Shown here: positions 1-11,443 of the stretch, piece after piece
Layout: every line of letters begins with the position of its first letter
Numbering within the stretch: position 1 is the stretch's first letter
Assembly (NCBI GenBank): GCA_003021015.1
Contig: PXRK01000002.1
Coordinates: 1-64,000 of the forward strand
Direction of reading: 5' to 3'
DNA length: 64,000 nt
Source of the DNA: Halobacteriales archaeon QS_4_66_20
Lineage (GTDB): Archaea > Halobacteriota > Halobacteria > Halobacteriales > Haloarculaceae
Translations under genes and position numbers: made by a program
The notes under the pieces: generated by a model
Seen by the model: the letters and a program-made list of their open reading frames with translations, nothing else
Told to the model about the DNA's origin: nothing
Databases searched by the model: none

Positions 1-1
1 A

Positions 2-31
2 GTCGAGGAGATCGACTTCCACCATATTTGA
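2..31 (+). CDS. 3' end of a gene cut by the window edge
   Basis: Only the last nine codons and a TGA stop are visible, reading VEEIDFHHI. The acidic composition and the mostly G/C third positions fit a haloarchaeal C-terminus. Function cannot be inferred, and a chance open frame of this length is possible. Confidence 0.3.
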   Translation, partial: VEEIDFHHI

Positions 32-256
32 CCTCCTCGGCTTCGTCCTTACTGATTTAACGGTCTATCCCGATGCCGTCTGTCTATTCAACACAGCAGG
101 ACACTCAGAGATTTGGCACCAACAGCTACCAAGAGGGTGTTATACAACAGTTCACATGGCTTGTTCCCTGCTCTCATATATCGCTCAGTACAGGTGAAAC
201 ACATAGCGATAGACCGAACTGGACCACACCACGATTAGTCAGATTAGATAGTTGAT
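32..256. other. AT-rich intergenic stretch
   Basis: No convincing gene. A 60-codon open frame exists here, but its codon use and neutral composition do not look haloarchaeal. The stretch precedes a small membrane protein gene and probably holds its promoter. Confidence 0.4.
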
Positions 257-487
257 ATGAGCGAACCTTTATCATATGATCCTTCCAACAATTATGTAGG
301 CATGGCGAAATATAGCAACCAGTCATCTCTGGTCACTGCGTTTGGGGTCCTTATAGCCGGTGTCGCAATTGTTGGGACACAGTTTCTTGGATGGGAATGG
401 GGATCAGGACAGCTAATTCCGACGATTATCGGCGTCGTTGTTGCCGGAATCGCCGTTGTCATTATCGCCAGAAGCGTACTGGAGTGA
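257..487 (+). CDS. small two-helix membrane protein, function unknown
   Basis: A 76-residue protein with a polar N-terminus (about residues 1-22), then two hydrophobic segments near residues 24-42 and 53-72, and a very short tail. Such a layout suggests a small integral membrane protein with both ends on the same side. The gene is AT-richer than its neighbours and stands alone on the plus strand, which points to accessory DNA. I do not recognise the family. The start is the ATG that directly precedes the polar segment. Confidence 0.5.
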   Translation: MSEPLSYDPSNNYVGMAKYSNQSSLVTAFGVLIAGVAIVGTQFLGWEWGSGQLIPTIIGVVVAGIAVVIIARSVLE

Positions 488-643
488 TCAAATAGCTTGT
501 TGGAAGGGTTAGACCTCTGAATGTAACGGAGCTTTGACCCACTAACTATCACTCAATACGCGCACCTACTGAGCAGAGTAATCCACCTCAGTGGCTCTGA
601 AATTAACCACCTTGTGAGTTCTTCTATGACACCCTAACCAAAG

Positions 644-1177
644 CTATATCGCCGTGTCGTGTTCGTCTTCGAGTTCCCGCTCCTGGCGGTAGGCGTCGAC
701 GAACCCCTCGACGTCGAACTCGGCCATCTTCCGTTCGAACTCCTCGACGGTCGGCCCTACCTCGGCGTGGCTGATGGCGTGTTCCATCAGCTCCACGAGC
801 AGTTCGACGACGATCCGGTGGAGTTCCCGGGAGTCGAACTCGGTCACCCACACCAGGGCGTAGCCGACGGTGCCGTCGCCCGAGAGGTCCGCGCTCGCCA
901 CCTTCTCGGGGTACTCCTCGCGCACCATCGCGAGCGCGTGCGCCGTCGAGAACTCCTCGAACTCGTCCTCGGTCCGGATCGTCTCCCGTAGCGTCTCGAC
1001 GAGGAACTCCGGGATGAACCGTCCCAGCGGGTGGACGTCCATCACGACGGCGTGGGACGCCCCGCAGGCGCACTCGAACTCGCGGACGCCCAGATCCAGG
1101 TCGTGAGCGTGGATCTCCTCGCCGCAGGGCAACTCGATGATCTCGTCGGGTTCGCCCGGGACGCGGGGGTCTGGCAT
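644..1177 (-). CDS. uncharacterised haloarchaeal protein (DUF5815-like)
   Basis: A 177-residue acidic soluble protein. Near residues 34-40 it has ECACGAS, and an earlier cysteine (LPCGE) lies near residue 18, so an N-terminal metal-binding site is possible. The rest is probably mostly helical and ends in a charged tail (ELEDEHDTAI). The pattern with MDVHPLGRFIPEFLVE matches my memory of the haloarchaeal family DUF5815, which has no known function. The neighbour downstream in transcription is a TM-containing orphan on the other strand, so context gives no role. Confidence 0.75.
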   Translation of the reverse strand: MPDPRVPGEPDEIIELPCGEEIHAHDLDLGVREFECACGASHAVVMDVHPLGRFIPEFLVETLRETIRTEDEFEEFSTAHALAMVREEYPEKVASADLSGDGTVGYALVWVTEFDSRELHRIVVELLVELMEHAISHAEVGPTVEEFERKMAEFDVEGFVDAYRQERELEDEHDTAI

Positions 1178-1250
1178 TGGTCACCGTTGGCCCGCTGGCC
1201 CGATAAAGAACCCGGTAGAACAACCCGGTCCTCGGGGGAGACTTGCAATC

Positions 1251-1670
1251 TTAGGGCCAGTCGTCGCGGGTGTCCTCTTCCTCGACAGTCGCGGGTTCGG
1301 GGTCGACAGCCATCGCCCAGTCCGCGGCGTCGGCGGCCGTCTGGACGCTGACGTACTCCCAGTCGAGTTCGTCGGCCAGCTGTTCGTCCTCGCCGGTGGT
1401 GCCGACGAACACGTAGCGGTCGGTGTCGAACTGCTCTTTGATGTTGCCGAGGCTCTCGCGGCGGCTCCGGGGACCGGAGAAGAAGTCCTGGCGAACGCGA
1501 TGCTTGCGCGTGAAGTTCGTCACGACGTAGGTCGGTTTCTCGGAGATGACACCGACGTAGGTCGTCCACTGCCGGGCGTCCGTGAACACGGCCTGGGGAT
1601 CCTGCAGCTCCTTCAGCGCCTCCAGCTCGAACGCGAGGGTCATGTCGCTGTCGCCGCCGTTCATGGCCAT
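1251..1670 (-). CDS. uncharacterised haloarchaeal protein (DUF7124-like)
   Basis: A roughly 139-residue protein with the core MTLAFELEALKEL, a segment VGVISEKPTYVVTNFTRKH and a late SVQTAADAADWAM. It looks like a small alpha/beta domain and matches my memory of the family DUF7124, function unknown. I chose the ATG at 1670 (1664 is equally good) rather than the GTG at 1769. The longer form would translate an IS200/IS605-type end relic at 1714-1755, and a T-rich TATA-like stretch lies about 25 bases before 1670. The GTG at 1769 does overlap the stop of the oxidoreductase gene (GTGA), so an extended form is possible. Confidence 0.65.
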   Translation of the reverse strand: MAMNGGDSDMTLAFELEALKELQDPQAVFTDARQWTTYVGVISEKPTYVVTNFTRKHRVRQDFFSGPRSRRESLGNIKEQFDTDRYVFVGTTGEDEQLADELDWEYVSVQTAADAADWAMAVDPEPATVEEEDTRDDWP

Positions 1671-1713
1671 CAGTCGGTGTCCGCCGGAAAAAAGCGCGTC
1701 GGTCCGGCCGTGA

Positions 1714-1755
1714 TTGGCGTCCTCCACACGGCTGAAGCCGTGGGATTCCTCGCGC
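1714..1755 (-). mobile_element. relic of an IS1341-type (IS200/IS605) right end
   Basis: The minus strand reads GAATCCCACGGCTTCAGCC followed by GTGTGGAGGACG. This is the hairpin-forming sequence that commonly ends tnpB-only IS1341-type elements in haloarchaea (canonical form GAATCCCACGGCTTTAGCCG then TGGGAGGATGTCAA). No tnpB remains nearby. The stem CACGGCTTCAGCCGTG is intact. The assignment rests on remembered family sequence. Confidence 0.6.
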
Positions 1756-1765
1756 TCGGGGTCGG

Positions 1766-3019
1766 TCACTCAGCCTGGGGAGTGGGTTCGAGCCGATCGA
1801 CGTCGATCTCCTCCTCGAGCAGCTGCTCTTTCTTGTCGGCGACCTGCCACTCGCCGCGCATGATCTGCTTGAGCGAGGACTGCTGGGAGAGGTCGCCGAT
1901 CAGGACGCCACCGACGAGCTGGCCGTCCTCGAAGGCGAGGCGGCGCCACTCCGTGTCGGAGTACTTCCGCTCGGCCTCGTCGTCGCCCCGCGTCGGGTGG
2001 CCAAAGGAGAGGAAGGGAAAGTCAAAGTGCGTGATCGAGTACGAGGAGACCCAGCGGAACTCCTCCTCGGGGCCGTCGGCGACCATGTTCTTGCCGGCGA
2101 CGGCGCCCTGCTCCTTCGCGGAGCCCCACGAGCCGTTCTGGGCACGGTCGTTGATGATCGTGTCGTCGTAGCGGACGATGTCGCCCGCCGCGTAGATGTC
2201 CTCGGTGTTCGTGTGCATGTACTCGTCGACGAAGATGCCGTCGTCGCGCTCGATGCCGGTGCCGCGGAGCCACTCGGTGTTGAAATCCAGGCCGATGGCG
2301 ACCCCGGCCCAGTTGGCCTCGTAGCGCTCGCCGTTGGGGTCGACCGCCGCCGTGACGTGGCCGTCGTCGTCGACCTCGAAGCTGTCGACGCCGGAATCGA
2401 ACACCGGCTCGACGCCGATCTCCTTGAGGCCGTCGTGGACGATCTCCGCCCCCTGCAGCGAGAGCGCGTAGCGCCACCAGCGGTTGCCCCGCATGAGGTA
2501 CTTGGCGTCGATCCCCTGGGCGCCACAGACCGCCGCGAGGTCGATCCCCAGCAGACCCGCGCCGACGACAACGCCGGTCCCGGCCTCCTCGGCGTGCTCG
2601 CGGATGGCGCGGGCGTCCTCGAACGTCCAGAAGTGGTGGATCCCGTCGGCGTCGGCGTTCTCGACGCCGAAGCTGGCGAGGCTCTTGGGCGTCCCGCCAG
2701 TCGCGACCAGCAGCTTGTCGTACTCGTAGGTCTCGCCCTCGTGTGTGTGGAGCTCGTGGGCGTCCGCGTCGACGCGCTGGACGTGTGTGTTCAGCTCCAG
2801 GTCGATGTCGCGCTCCTCGTACCACCCGGGCTCGTGGATGGAGATCGGGGCCTCGGGTAGCTTGCCTTTCGCGAACTCCTTGATCAGAATTCTGTTGTAC
2901 AGCGCCTCCCCTTCGTCCGTGAGGACCGTGATGTCAGCGTCCGGGTCGTGCTCCCGGATCGTCTCGGCTGCCGAGCTCCCGGCGATTCCGTTGCCGACGA
3001 TGACGTGCGACGTGCTCAT
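1766..3019 (-). CDS. FAD/NAD(P)-dependent oxidoreductase
   Basis: A 417-residue pyridine nucleotide-disulfide-type reductase. The N-terminal FAD-binding Rossmann motif VGNGIAGSSAAE is near residues 8-19, the second dinucleotide motif GVVVGAGLLGIDLAA near 148-162, and the FAD-contacting YAAGDI near 280. No CxxxxC redox-disulfide is seen, so it resembles the rubredoxin/nitrite reductase-like flavoprotein branch that passes electrons from NAD(P)H to a small carrier. The C-terminus has a haloarchaeal extension with acidic residues. Its physiological acceptor is not shown by the neighbourhood. Cytoplasmic. Confidence 0.85.
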   Translation of the reverse strand: MSTSHVIVGNGIAGSSAAETIREHDPDADITVLTDEGEALYNRILIKEFAKGKLPEAPISIHEPGWYEERDIDLELNTHVQRVDADAHELHTHEGETYEYDKLLVATGGTPKSLASFGVENADADGIHHFWTFEDARAIREHAEEAGTGVVVGAGLLGIDLAAVCGAQGIDAKYLMRGNRWWRYALSLQGAEIVHDGLKEIGVEPVFDSGVDSFEVDDDGHVTAAVDPNGERYEANWAGVAIGLDFNTEWLRGTGIERDDGIFVDEYMHTNTEDIYAAGDIVRYDDTIINDRAQNGSWGSAKEQGAVAGKNMVADGPEEEFRWVSSYSITHFDFPFLSFGHPTRGDDEAERKYSDTEWRRLAFEDGQLVGGVLIGDLSQQSSLKQIMRGEWQVADKKEQLLEEEIDVDRLEPTPQAE

Positions 3020-3115
3020 GTACGGGGGCTTGCGTGTGAGGCTTAATGTGGATTGCTATCTGCTACGACCACTCCGGAGTTCTCCACAGCCACCGGTGCC
3101 CGCGCCGCTGGCGGC

Positions 3116-5119
<2,004 letters not shown>

Positions 5120-5205
5120 CGACGGAAGGTGGGGCTCCAGCGGCTTGAGCGACACGGTCCGATCCGCAAAACGAGCGACGACGAGGGCGAACGGAACGGC
5201 AGCCG

Positions 5206-7014
5206 CTACTCGTCGTCGTCAGTCAGCCGCCGCTTCAGCAGGTAGCCCGCCCCGCCGAGGCTGGCGATCGCGGTCCCGACGCCGAACCCGGGCGCGCTGT
5301 CGTCGGACTCCTCGACGGCGCTGTTGTTGTCGCCGTCGCCGTCGCCGTCACCACCACCGTCGCCGTCCCCGCTGCCGTCGTCGGACTGGGCTTCGTTGAT
5401 CGTGATCTGCTGGGTCGTGCTCGCCGACTCGGTCGCGACGCGGAGCGTATGCTCGCCGGCGTCGCCCCCGGCCGTGCCGAGCGTGAACGACTCCTCGGTG
5501 GACTCGTCGACGTCGAGGACGACCTCCGAGGACTGCTCGGCGGCGTCGCCGACCGAGACCGAGAGCGTCTCCGTCGTCGACGCGCTGCCGACGTTCGTCA
5601 GCGTCGTCGTCACCTCGACGTCCTCGCCAGCGGCGACGGGCGTGTTCAGCGTGACGTCGCTGACGTCGATGTACCCGGTTTCGGCGACCTCGACCTCCTG
5701 CGTGACGGTCTGGTCGCCGCTGTCGATGACCGCCTCGTAGGTGTCGAACTCCGCCGTCCCGACGTCGGCAGCGAGGTCGACCGTCGTCGACGCCCCGGAG
5801 TCGAGTTCGACGTTGGCCGAGGCGGAGCCGATCTGCTGGGGCTCGGTCTCCTCGTCGTCCTCGGGGAGGATCTCCTGGACGATCGCCTCGACGGTCCCCT
5901 GGCCGGCCACGCCGCCGCTGTTGGTCACGCCGACCTCGAACTCGAACGCGAACTCCTGGGGGATCGGCGAGTTGTGCGACACGAGGTCGACCTCGAAGAA
6001 CGCGTTCTCGGCGAGTTCGACCGTCTCGGACACCTCGTCGTCCTCCGTGCGGACCGTGAGCGTGTTCTCGCCCGCGCTCCCGTGGACGGTCGGGACGTTG
6101 ACCGTCTCCGTGACCGTCTCCGCTTCGCCGGCGGTCACCTCGACCGTCGTCGATCCGGCCCGGCCGAGATCCAGCGTCACCTCCTTGGTCCCCCCGCTGT
6201 GGCCGACGTTGGTCACGTCGACCGTCACCTCGAGGTCCTCGCCCTCCTTCCCGTCGCCGATCTCGACGATCTCGACCTCGAACGTCGGCGGGAGCTCCTC
6301 GACCACCTGCACCTCGACCGAGTCGGGTTCGTCCGCATTGGTGATGTTAACGACGATGACCCGCTTGCCTTTCGGCTCCGTTTCGAAGGAAATCGTCTGG
6401 GTGGACGTGCTCTCACCGCTCACGCTCACGCCCGTCTCGTCCTCCGCGACCATCCGGCTGAACGTCCCTTTCTCCTCGGCGACCCACTCCAGGGTCGTAC
6501 TCCCGTCGGCCTCCCCCGTGTTGTGCACCTCGAAGGTCACCTCCACGTCGCGGCCCTCGACGACCGGCCCGTTCGTCCCGACGACCTCGACCACCAAGTA
6601 CGGCGGCGTCAGCATGTCGACCCTGACGCCGTCCTCGTCGTCGTCGCTGCTCACTTCGACCAGATTGTTTCCGGCGTCCCGTTCGCTCGTCTCGATCGTC
6701 AGGGTGACCGTCGTCGATTCGTCGGGTGCGAGTTCGACCCGTTCCCGGTCGACTCCGAAGTTTACACCGATGACCTGGCTGTCCTCCCTGTCGCCGGTGT
6801 TGGTGATCCGGACAGTGATCGTTTCCGTCTGCCCTGCGACCATCTCCTCGGGGTAGTCCGTTATCTCGACGTCGAACTCCGAGGCTGCCCGTGCTGTCCC
6901 CGATCCTGCAGCCGTCACCGCGCCTGCGCCGACCGCCGCGACGCCCAGTTGCTGTAGCAGTTCCCGTCGGCTCCGAGTCGTCTCGTGTGCCCGTCTCGCT
7001 GTCTCCCCAGTCAT
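5206..7014 (-). CDS. Tat-exported CARDB-repeat surface protein with PGF-CTERM
   Basis: A 602-residue secreted protein. The N-terminus has a twin-arginine signal ([19 protein letters not shown] then an AXA site near ARAA). The body is built of about five repeated beta-sandwich units of the CARDB type, each with phrases such as [11 protein letters not shown] and [10 protein letters not shown] Gly/Asp spacer follows, then [20 protein letters not shown] and RR. That tail is a PGF-CTERM signal, expected to be cut and lipid-anchored by archaeosortase A. The role is probably cell-surface structure or adhesion. A TATA box (TATTTAAA, 7039-7046) lies about 26 bases before the start, so the mRNA is likely leaderless. 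Confidence 0.85.
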   Translation of the reverse strand: MTGETARRAHETTRSRRELLQQLGVAAVGAGAVTAAGSGTARAASEFDVEITDYPEEMVAGQTETITVRITNTGDREDSQVIGVNFGVDRERVELAPDESTTVTLTIETSERDAGNNLVEVSSDDDEDGVRVDMLTPPYLVVEVVGTNGPVVEGRDVEVTFEVHNTGEADGSTTLEWVAEEKGTFSRMVAEDETGVSVSGESTSTQTISFETEPKGKRVIVVNITNADEPDSVEVQVVEELPPTFEVEIVEIGDGKEGEDLEVTVDVTNVGHSGGTKEVTLDLGRAGSTTVEVTAGEAETVTETVNVPTVHGSAGENTLTVRTEDDEVSETVELAENAFFEVDLVSHNSPIPQEFAFEFEVGVTNSGGVAGQGTVEAIVQEILPEDDEETEPQQIGSASANVELDSGASTTVDLAADVGTAEFDTYEAVIDSGDQTVTQEVEVAETGYIDVSDVTLNTPVAAGEDVEVTTTLTNVGSASTTETLSVSVGDAAEQSSEVVLDVDESTEESFTLGTAGGDAGEHTLRVATESASTTQQITINEAQSDDGSGDGDGGGDGDGDGDNNSAVEESDDSAPGFGVGTAIASLGGAGYLLKRRLTDDDE

Positions 7015-7038
7015 CTATACGCATACTGTTCGTTCGAC

Positions 7039-7046
7039 TATTTAAA
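7039..7046 (-). promoter_or_regulatory. TATA box for the CARDB surface protein
   Basis: Palindromic TATTTAAA at the distance expected for a leaderless haloarchaeal transcript starting at the ATG at 7014. Confidence 0.6.
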
Positions 7047-7103
7047 TTCCCCGCGAGAGCGGCGAATCTTCGCGCCGGGATGGCCGGTCGCCCGGTCGCC
7101 CGT

Positions 7104-8078
7104 CTACGCACCCGGTGCGAGCGCGTCGATCGTCTCGCGACGCATCGATTCGTCGACCCCGTCGGGGACGACCACCAGCGGTTCGTCGATCCGGTCGATG
7201 GCCGCGACCGAGGCGAGTTGCTCGCGGGCCGCCGCCGGCGTGCCAGCGACCGCCAGCGCCGCGATCATCCCGTCGGTGACCGCCGCGCGCGCCTCCCCAC
7301 GGTCGCCGGCCCGCCACGCCTCGGCGATAGCGTCGGCGGCGTCCGGAAACGTCGCTGCGACGGCCCGCCGGTACCCCTCGCCGCTGCCGACGTAGTAGGC
7401 CAGATGCCCCCGGATCGCGTCGCGTGCTGCCTCGGGGTCGTCGCTGACCGCCGCGGGCACGTACGGCGCCGTCGCGATGGCGTCCGGATCGCGCCCCGCC
7501 TCCCGCGCCGCCGCTGCGATCGTCTCGAAGGCGTCGTCGAGTCGCTCGAAGGGGATATTGTGCGGGAGCCAGCCGTCGGCCGTCCGGCCCGTCGCTCGCC
7601 TGGTCGCCGGGCCCAGCGCGGCGGCGTACACCGGGACGTCGGCCCCCAGCGCCGGGAACTCCGCGACCTCGAAACACTCGCCGCTGTAGCTGACGCGGCC
7701 CTCGCCGCCGAGAAACTCGGCGACAAGTTCGACCGTCTCGTGGAGGCGCCGCGCCGGCCGGTCGAACGACGCGCTGTGCAGGTCCTCGATCACTTTTTCG
7801 GTGCTGGTCCCCAGGCCGAGCGTCAGGCGACCGCCCGCGGCGTCATCGAGCGTCGCCGCCGCCTGGGCGATCGTCGCCGGCGACCGTCCGTAGACGTTGA
7901 CGATCGCCGTCCCGAGCCTCACGGTGTCGGTGACGGTCGCGGCCCGCGTCAGCGCGACAAAGGAGTCGCGACCCCAGAGTTCGCCGGTCCAGACCGAGTC
8001 GTAGCCCAGCGTTTCGGCGCGGCTGGCAAACGCCGCGAGATCGTCGACATCGCCGGGAACGAGTACGCCAGTTGGCAT
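7104..8078 (-). CDS. LLM-class F420-dependent oxidoreductase (NP1902A-like)
   Basis: A 324-residue TIM-barrel oxidoreductase of the bacterial luciferase-like superfamily. It starts with MPTGVLVPGDVDDLAAFA and continues with LGYDSVWTGELWGRDSF, the typical first strands. VRLGTAIVNVYGRSPATIAQ is near residues 55-75, and LTLGLGTST marks the cofactor-contacting region near 100. This fits a coenzyme F420-dependent enzyme related to methylene-tetrahydromethanopterin reductase, and resembles the haloarchaeal NP1902A family. The substrate is unknown. It is transcribed divergently from the lipoate ligase-like gene, with a TATA-like AAATAAA about 26 bases upstream. Confidence 0.85.
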   Translation of the reverse strand: MPTGVLVPGDVDDLAAFASRAETLGYDSVWTGELWGRDSFVALTRAATVTDTVRLGTAIVNVYGRSPATIAQAAATLDDAAGGRLTLGLGTSTEKVIEDLHSASFDRPARRLHETVELVAEFLGGEGRVSYSGECFEVAEFPALGADVPVYAAALGPATRRATGRTADGWLPHNIPFERLDDAFETIAAAAREAGRDPDAIATAPYVPAAVSDDPEAARDAIRGHLAYYVGSGEGYRRAVAATFPDAADAIAEAWRAGDRGEARAAVTDGMIAALAVAGTPAAAREQLASVAAIDRIDEPLVVVPDGVDESMRRETIDALAPGA

Positions 8079-8173
8079 ACAGAAGCCGACGGGCCGCTGG
8101 GAAATAAAGCCGGGCGCTCATGTCCCGTCGAGATATACGACTGCTTTTGAGCGGGGGGGTCCAACAGCAAGCC

Positions 8174-8992
8174 ATGACAGCGCTGGCCAACAGGGAGTGG
8201 CGGCTGATCCCGGAGAGGGCCCGGCCGGGCCCGATGCAGATGGCGCTCGAGGAGGTCGCCGCCGAGACGGCGGCCAACGGCGGCCCGCGGACCGTCCGGG
8301 TGTACCAGTGGGAGCCGAGCACGCTCTCGCTGGGGTATCGCCAGGACCCTGCGACGGTCGACTGGACGTACTGCGAGCGGGAGGGCGTGACTGTGACCCG
8401 TCGGCCGACCGGCGGCGGCGGCATCTACCACGACGCGGACGGCGACATCTCCTACTCGATCGTCGCCCCGCAGTCCGAACTCCCCGGCGACCTCATGGCG
8501 TGTTACGAACTGCTGTGTACGCCGGTCCTCGACGCGTTCGAGCGTATGGGCGTCGACGCTGCCTTCGCCGACGAAGAGCTACCGGCGATCCACGAACCGG
8601 CCTGCTACCTTCGTGGGATCCATCCCGCACACGACGTGCTCGCGGGCGGCGAGAAGATCAGCGGGAACGCCCAGTACCGCCAGCGCGAGGCCGTCATCCA
8701 GCACGGCTCGCTCTCGTACGCGCTCGCGGTCGAGCAACATCTCGGTGTGTTCGACACCGACGAGGTGTCGGCAGGCACGTTCCGCGAGCGGGTCACGTCG
8801 ATCCGCGAGCAGAGCGGGATCGACCGCGAGGCCGCCGTCGACGCGCTGGAAGGCGCGCTGGCCGAGTTCGTCGACGCCGAGGACGGCGCCTGGACCGACG
8901 AGGAACTCAAGCGGGCGCGGGAGATCGCCGACCGGAAGTACGGCACCGACGCGTGGACGCGCGACCGCGAGGATCCGCTCTCGGTGTCCTGA
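8174..8992 (+). CDS. lipoate/biotin protein ligase A/B family protein
   Basis: A 272-residue protein with the LplA/BirA-type catalytic fold. It shows RTVRVYQWEPSTLSLGYRQD and then VTVTRRPTGGGGIYHDADGD near residues 65-90, where RPTGGG(G) is the lipoate-binding loop. A later segment GEKISGNAQYRQREAVIQHG contains the conserved lysine that contacts the carrier. Its probable role is lipoylation of 2-oxoacid dehydrogenase E2 or glycine cleavage H protein, or octanoyl transfer. I chose the ATG giving MTALANREW; the longer frame reaches a weak upstream start with no family similarity. Confidence 0.85.
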   Translation: MTALANREWRLIPERARPGPMQMALEEVAAETAANGGPRTVRVYQWEPSTLSLGYRQDPATVDWTYCEREGVTVTRRPTGGGGIYHDADGDISYSIVAPQSELPGDLMACYELLCTPVLDAFERMGVDAAFADEELPAIHEPACYLRGIHPAHDVLAGGEKISGNAQYRQREAVIQHGSLSYALAVEQHLGVFDTDEVSAGTFRERVTSIREQSGIDREAAVDALEGALAEFVDAEDGAWTDEELKRAREIADRKYGTDAWTRDREDPLSVS

Positions 8993-9067
8993 ACCAGCTT
9001 CCGTTCTCCGAACGGCTCGCCGGCGCCTTTCGGTACCCCTTTGCCCTCGCAGTCGCTTGCTCCCCCC

Positions 9068-9895
9068 ATGCACGTCGGTGCGCACGTATCCATCGCGGGG
9101 GGCGTAGACAACGCAGTCGAGCGGCAGCTCGACGTCGGCGGGAACTGCGGGCAGATCTTCACGACCTCGCCGCAGGTCTGGCAGGAGCCCTCGATCGAGA
9201 ATGGGGAGGCAGACCGGTTCCGCGGCGAATCGGCCGAGTCGAGCGTCGGCCCGTGGGTGATCCACTCCTCGTACCTGGTAAACCTCGCGACGCCGAAAGA
9301 GGAGCTCCGGGAGAAGTCCCGCCGGAGCATGCAGGCGGAGCTCGACGCCGCCGCAGGCCTCGGGATCGAGTACGTCAACGTCCATCTCGGCGCGCACACC
9401 GGCGCCGGCGTCGAGAGTGGGCTGGACAACGCCGCCGGGGTGCTCGACTCCCTCGACGTACCCGAGGACGTGACGCTGCTGATCGAGTCCGACGCCGGCA
9501 GCGGGACGAAGCTCGGCGGCGAGTTCGAGCACCTCGAAACGGTGCTCGACCGGAGCGACCAGGACCTCGAACTCTGTCTGGACACGGCCCACGCGTTCTC
9601 CGCCGGCTACGACCTCTCGACGCCCGGGGCGGTCGAGGAGTCCCTCACCGAGTTCGACGAGGTCGTCGGGTTCGAGAACCTCGCCTGCGTCCACCTCAAC
9701 GACTCCAAACACGCCTGTGGCACCAACAAGGACGAGCACGCCCACATCGGCGAGGGGGAGATCGGTGATGACGGGATGCGGGCATTCGTCAACCACGAGG
9801 CGATCCGCGACGTGCCGCTCGTGCTCGAAACCCCGACAGAGGACGGGAAGGGGTTCGCCTGGAACATCGAGCGCGTGAGGGAACTCCGGGAGTAG
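9068..9895 (+). CDS. nfo: endonuclease IV (apurinic/apyrimidinic endonuclease)
   Basis: A 275-residue AP endonuclease of base excision repair, cutting 5' of abasic sites. The TIM-barrel zinc ligands are recognisable: [12 protein letters not shown] at the start, [10 protein letters not shown] near residue 110, LIESDAGSG near 140, [13 protein letters not shown] near 170, VHLNDSK near 210 and DEHAHIGEG near 225. The ATG that starts MHVGAHVS is the family start; a TTG further upstream is not needed. The gene stands alone between the lipoate ligase-like gene and the pterin dehydratase operon. Confidence 0.95.
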   Translation: MHVGAHVSIAGGVDNAVERQLDVGGNCGQIFTTSPQVWQEPSIENGEADRFRGESAESSVGPWVIHSSYLVNLATPKEELREKSRRSMQAELDAAAGLGIEYVNVHLGAHTGAGVESGLDNAAGVLDSLDVPEDVTLLIESDAGSGTKLGGEFEHLETVLDRSDQDLELCLDTAHAFSAGYDLSTPGAVEESLTEFDEVVGFENLACVHLNDSKHACGTNKDEHAHIGEGEIGDDGMRAFVNHEAIRDVPLVLETPTEDGKGFAWNIERVRELRE

Positions 9896-10034
9896 GCCGC
9901 GGTCACGGGCGACCGCGACGTGCTCGATCAGGTCGTCCACCAGTTCCGCGGCGGATCGGCGCTGGACACGTGACGCGTGACTCCACGAAATTACGTCCGA
10001 CAGTATCAAGCCGGGGCCACCCGTAGCCGGCCAC
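9896..10034 (+). other. short intergenic region with a decayed repeat end
   Basis: The region ends with CGTCCGACAGTATCA, matching one end of the TNA-flanked short inverted-repeat elements seen elsewhere here (compare 40741-40760). The other end is not recognisable. No gene is supported. Confidence 0.35.
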
Positions 10035-10388
10035 ATGTCACAGGCACTCGCAGATCAGGCGTGTGAGGCGTGTACCTCGGAGGACGAACCGCTGACCGAA
10101 TCCGAGTACGCCGAGTACCTCGACGAACTCGACGGCGACGTCTGGACCGTCGTCGACGAGCACCACCTCGAGGGGACCTACGAGTTCGAGGACTTCCGCG
10201 ACGCGCTGGAGTTCACCTACGAGGTCGGCGAACTCGCCGAGGAGGAGTGGCACCACCCCGACATCCACCTCCAGTGGGGCGAGGTGCGGATCGAGATGTG
10301 GACCCACAAGATCGACGGCCTCCACAAGACCGACTTCGTGATGGCGGCGCGGATGGACCGCATCCACGAGCAGTACGCACCGCAATGA
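10035..10388 (+). CDS. 4a-hydroxytetrahydrobiopterin dehydratase (pterin carbinolamine dehydratase)
   Basis: A 117-residue PCD/DCoH-family protein. The signature [20 protein letters not shown] is followed by [20 protein letters not shown], whose two histidines and the PDI turn bind the pterin. It dehydrates 4a-carbinolamine pterin to quinonoid dihydropterin, or protects a pterin cofactor. Its stop overlaps the thymidylate synthase start (ATGA), so it is co-translated with thyA and DHFR. That places it in folate/pterin recycling rather than in aromatic hydroxylation. Confidence 0.92.
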   Translation: MSQALADQACEACTSEDEPLTESEYAEYLDELDGDVWTVVDEHHLEGTYEFEDFRDALEFTYEVGELAEEEWHHPDIHLQWGEVRIEMWTHKIDGLHKTDFVMAARMDRIHEQYAPQ

Positions 10389-11437
10389 ACCAGTACCAGA
10401 CGCTCGTCCGGAGCGCGCTGGGGGGCACTCACAAGCCCAACAGGACCGCGGCGGACACGGTGTCGACGTTCGGGGAGTACTACGAGGTCGACCTCGGCTC
10501 GTCGTACCCCCTGTTGACGACGAAGCAGATGGACACGGTCCGCTGGAACTCGATGCTCCACGAGCTCGTCTGGTATCTCTCGGGCGAGCACCACGTGCGG
10601 ACCCTGCGCGAGCACACAGGCATCTGGGACGCCTGGGCCGACGAGGAGTGGAACCTGCCCAGCGCGTACGGCCGGTTCTGGCGGCGGTTCCCGGTGCCGG
10701 ACGCCGACGCACAGCTGCCGGGGGAGGTGTGGGCCGACCCGAGCTGTCCGTGGGTCGAGGTCGACGAGGAGACGGGGACGCCCGTGTTCGATCAGATCGC
10801 CTACGTCGTCGACACACTGTGTGGCGACAACCCGGACCGTGGCCCCGAATCACGACGGCTCGTGGTGACTGCGTGGCACCCGGCCAACGCCGCGACGTCG
10901 GGGCTGCCCCCGTGTCACTACACGTTCACACTGAACGTCCAGGACGGACGCCTGAACTGCCATCTCACCCAGCGGTCGGCCGACATCGCGCTGGGCGTGC
11001 CGTTCAACGTCGCAGCCTACGCGCTCCTCGCGAAGGTACTGGCCGAAATTTCAGGGCTGGAGCCGGGGCAGTTCGGCCACTCGCTCGTCGACGCCCACGT
11101 CTACTGCGGCACGGGCGAACGGGGGCTGTGGTACGGCGAAAACCTCGGCGCGCTCCAGGGACGGCTCGACGCTGTCGACACCCGGGAGGGGTACTGCGAC
11201 GTGCGTGCCTGGCTGCTCAAGGAGGCCCCGCCGGAGGACGTGGAAGGGGTCGACCCGGCGAGCCAGGAGTACGGCTACGATCACGTGCCAGGGCTGCTCG
11301 AACAGCTCGCCCGCGAGCCGCTCGATCCGCCGTCGATCGACCTCGACCTCACGAGCGTGGACGGGCTGACCGTCGATGGGGTCGAACTCCGGGACTACGA
11401 GAGCCACGGCCCGCTCGGGTTCCGCGTCGCGGAGTGA
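10385..11437 (+). CDS. thyA: thymidylate synthase
   Basis: A 350-residue ThyA that methylates dUMP using methylene-tetrahydrofolate. The catalytic cysteine is in LPPCHYTF near residue 180. [19 protein letters not shown] and the nucleotide-binding [11 protein letters not shown] follow. It is longer than the 264-residue E. coli enzyme because of an insertion between the WDAWADEEW block and the catalytic loop, plus a divergent C-terminus; a longer form is usual in haloarchaea. The start ATG overlaps the upstream stop. Dihydrofolate released by ThyA is the substrate of the next gene product. Confidence 0.95.
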   Translation: MNQYQTLVRSALGGTHKPNRTAADTVSTFGEYYEVDLGSSYPLLTTKQMDTVRWNSMLHELVWYLSGEHHVRTLREHTGIWDAWADEEWNLPSAYGRFWRRFPVPDADAQLPGEVWADPSCPWVEVDEETGTPVFDQIAYVVDTLCGDNPDRGPESRRLVVTAWHPANAATSGLPPCHYTFTLNVQDGRLNCHLTQRSADIALGVPFNVAAYALLAKVLAEISGLEPGQFGHSLVDAHVYCGTGERGLWYGENLGALQGRLDAVDTREGYCDVRAWLLKEAPPEDVEGVDPASQEYGYDHVPGLLEQLAREPLDPPSIDLDLTSVDGLTVDGVELRDYESHGPLGFRVAE

Positions 11438-11443
11438 CCCGCC

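Noticed and set aside
73-255. 60-codon open frame at the left end
   Set aside because: Neutral composition, AT-rich codons, no recognisable start signal or domain.
8579-10036. 485-codon open frame on the minus strand opposite endonuclease IV
   Set aside because: It is a shadow of the lipoate ligase and nfo genes caused by high G/C codons. Only its first 30 codons lie outside genes, and they show no family similarity.
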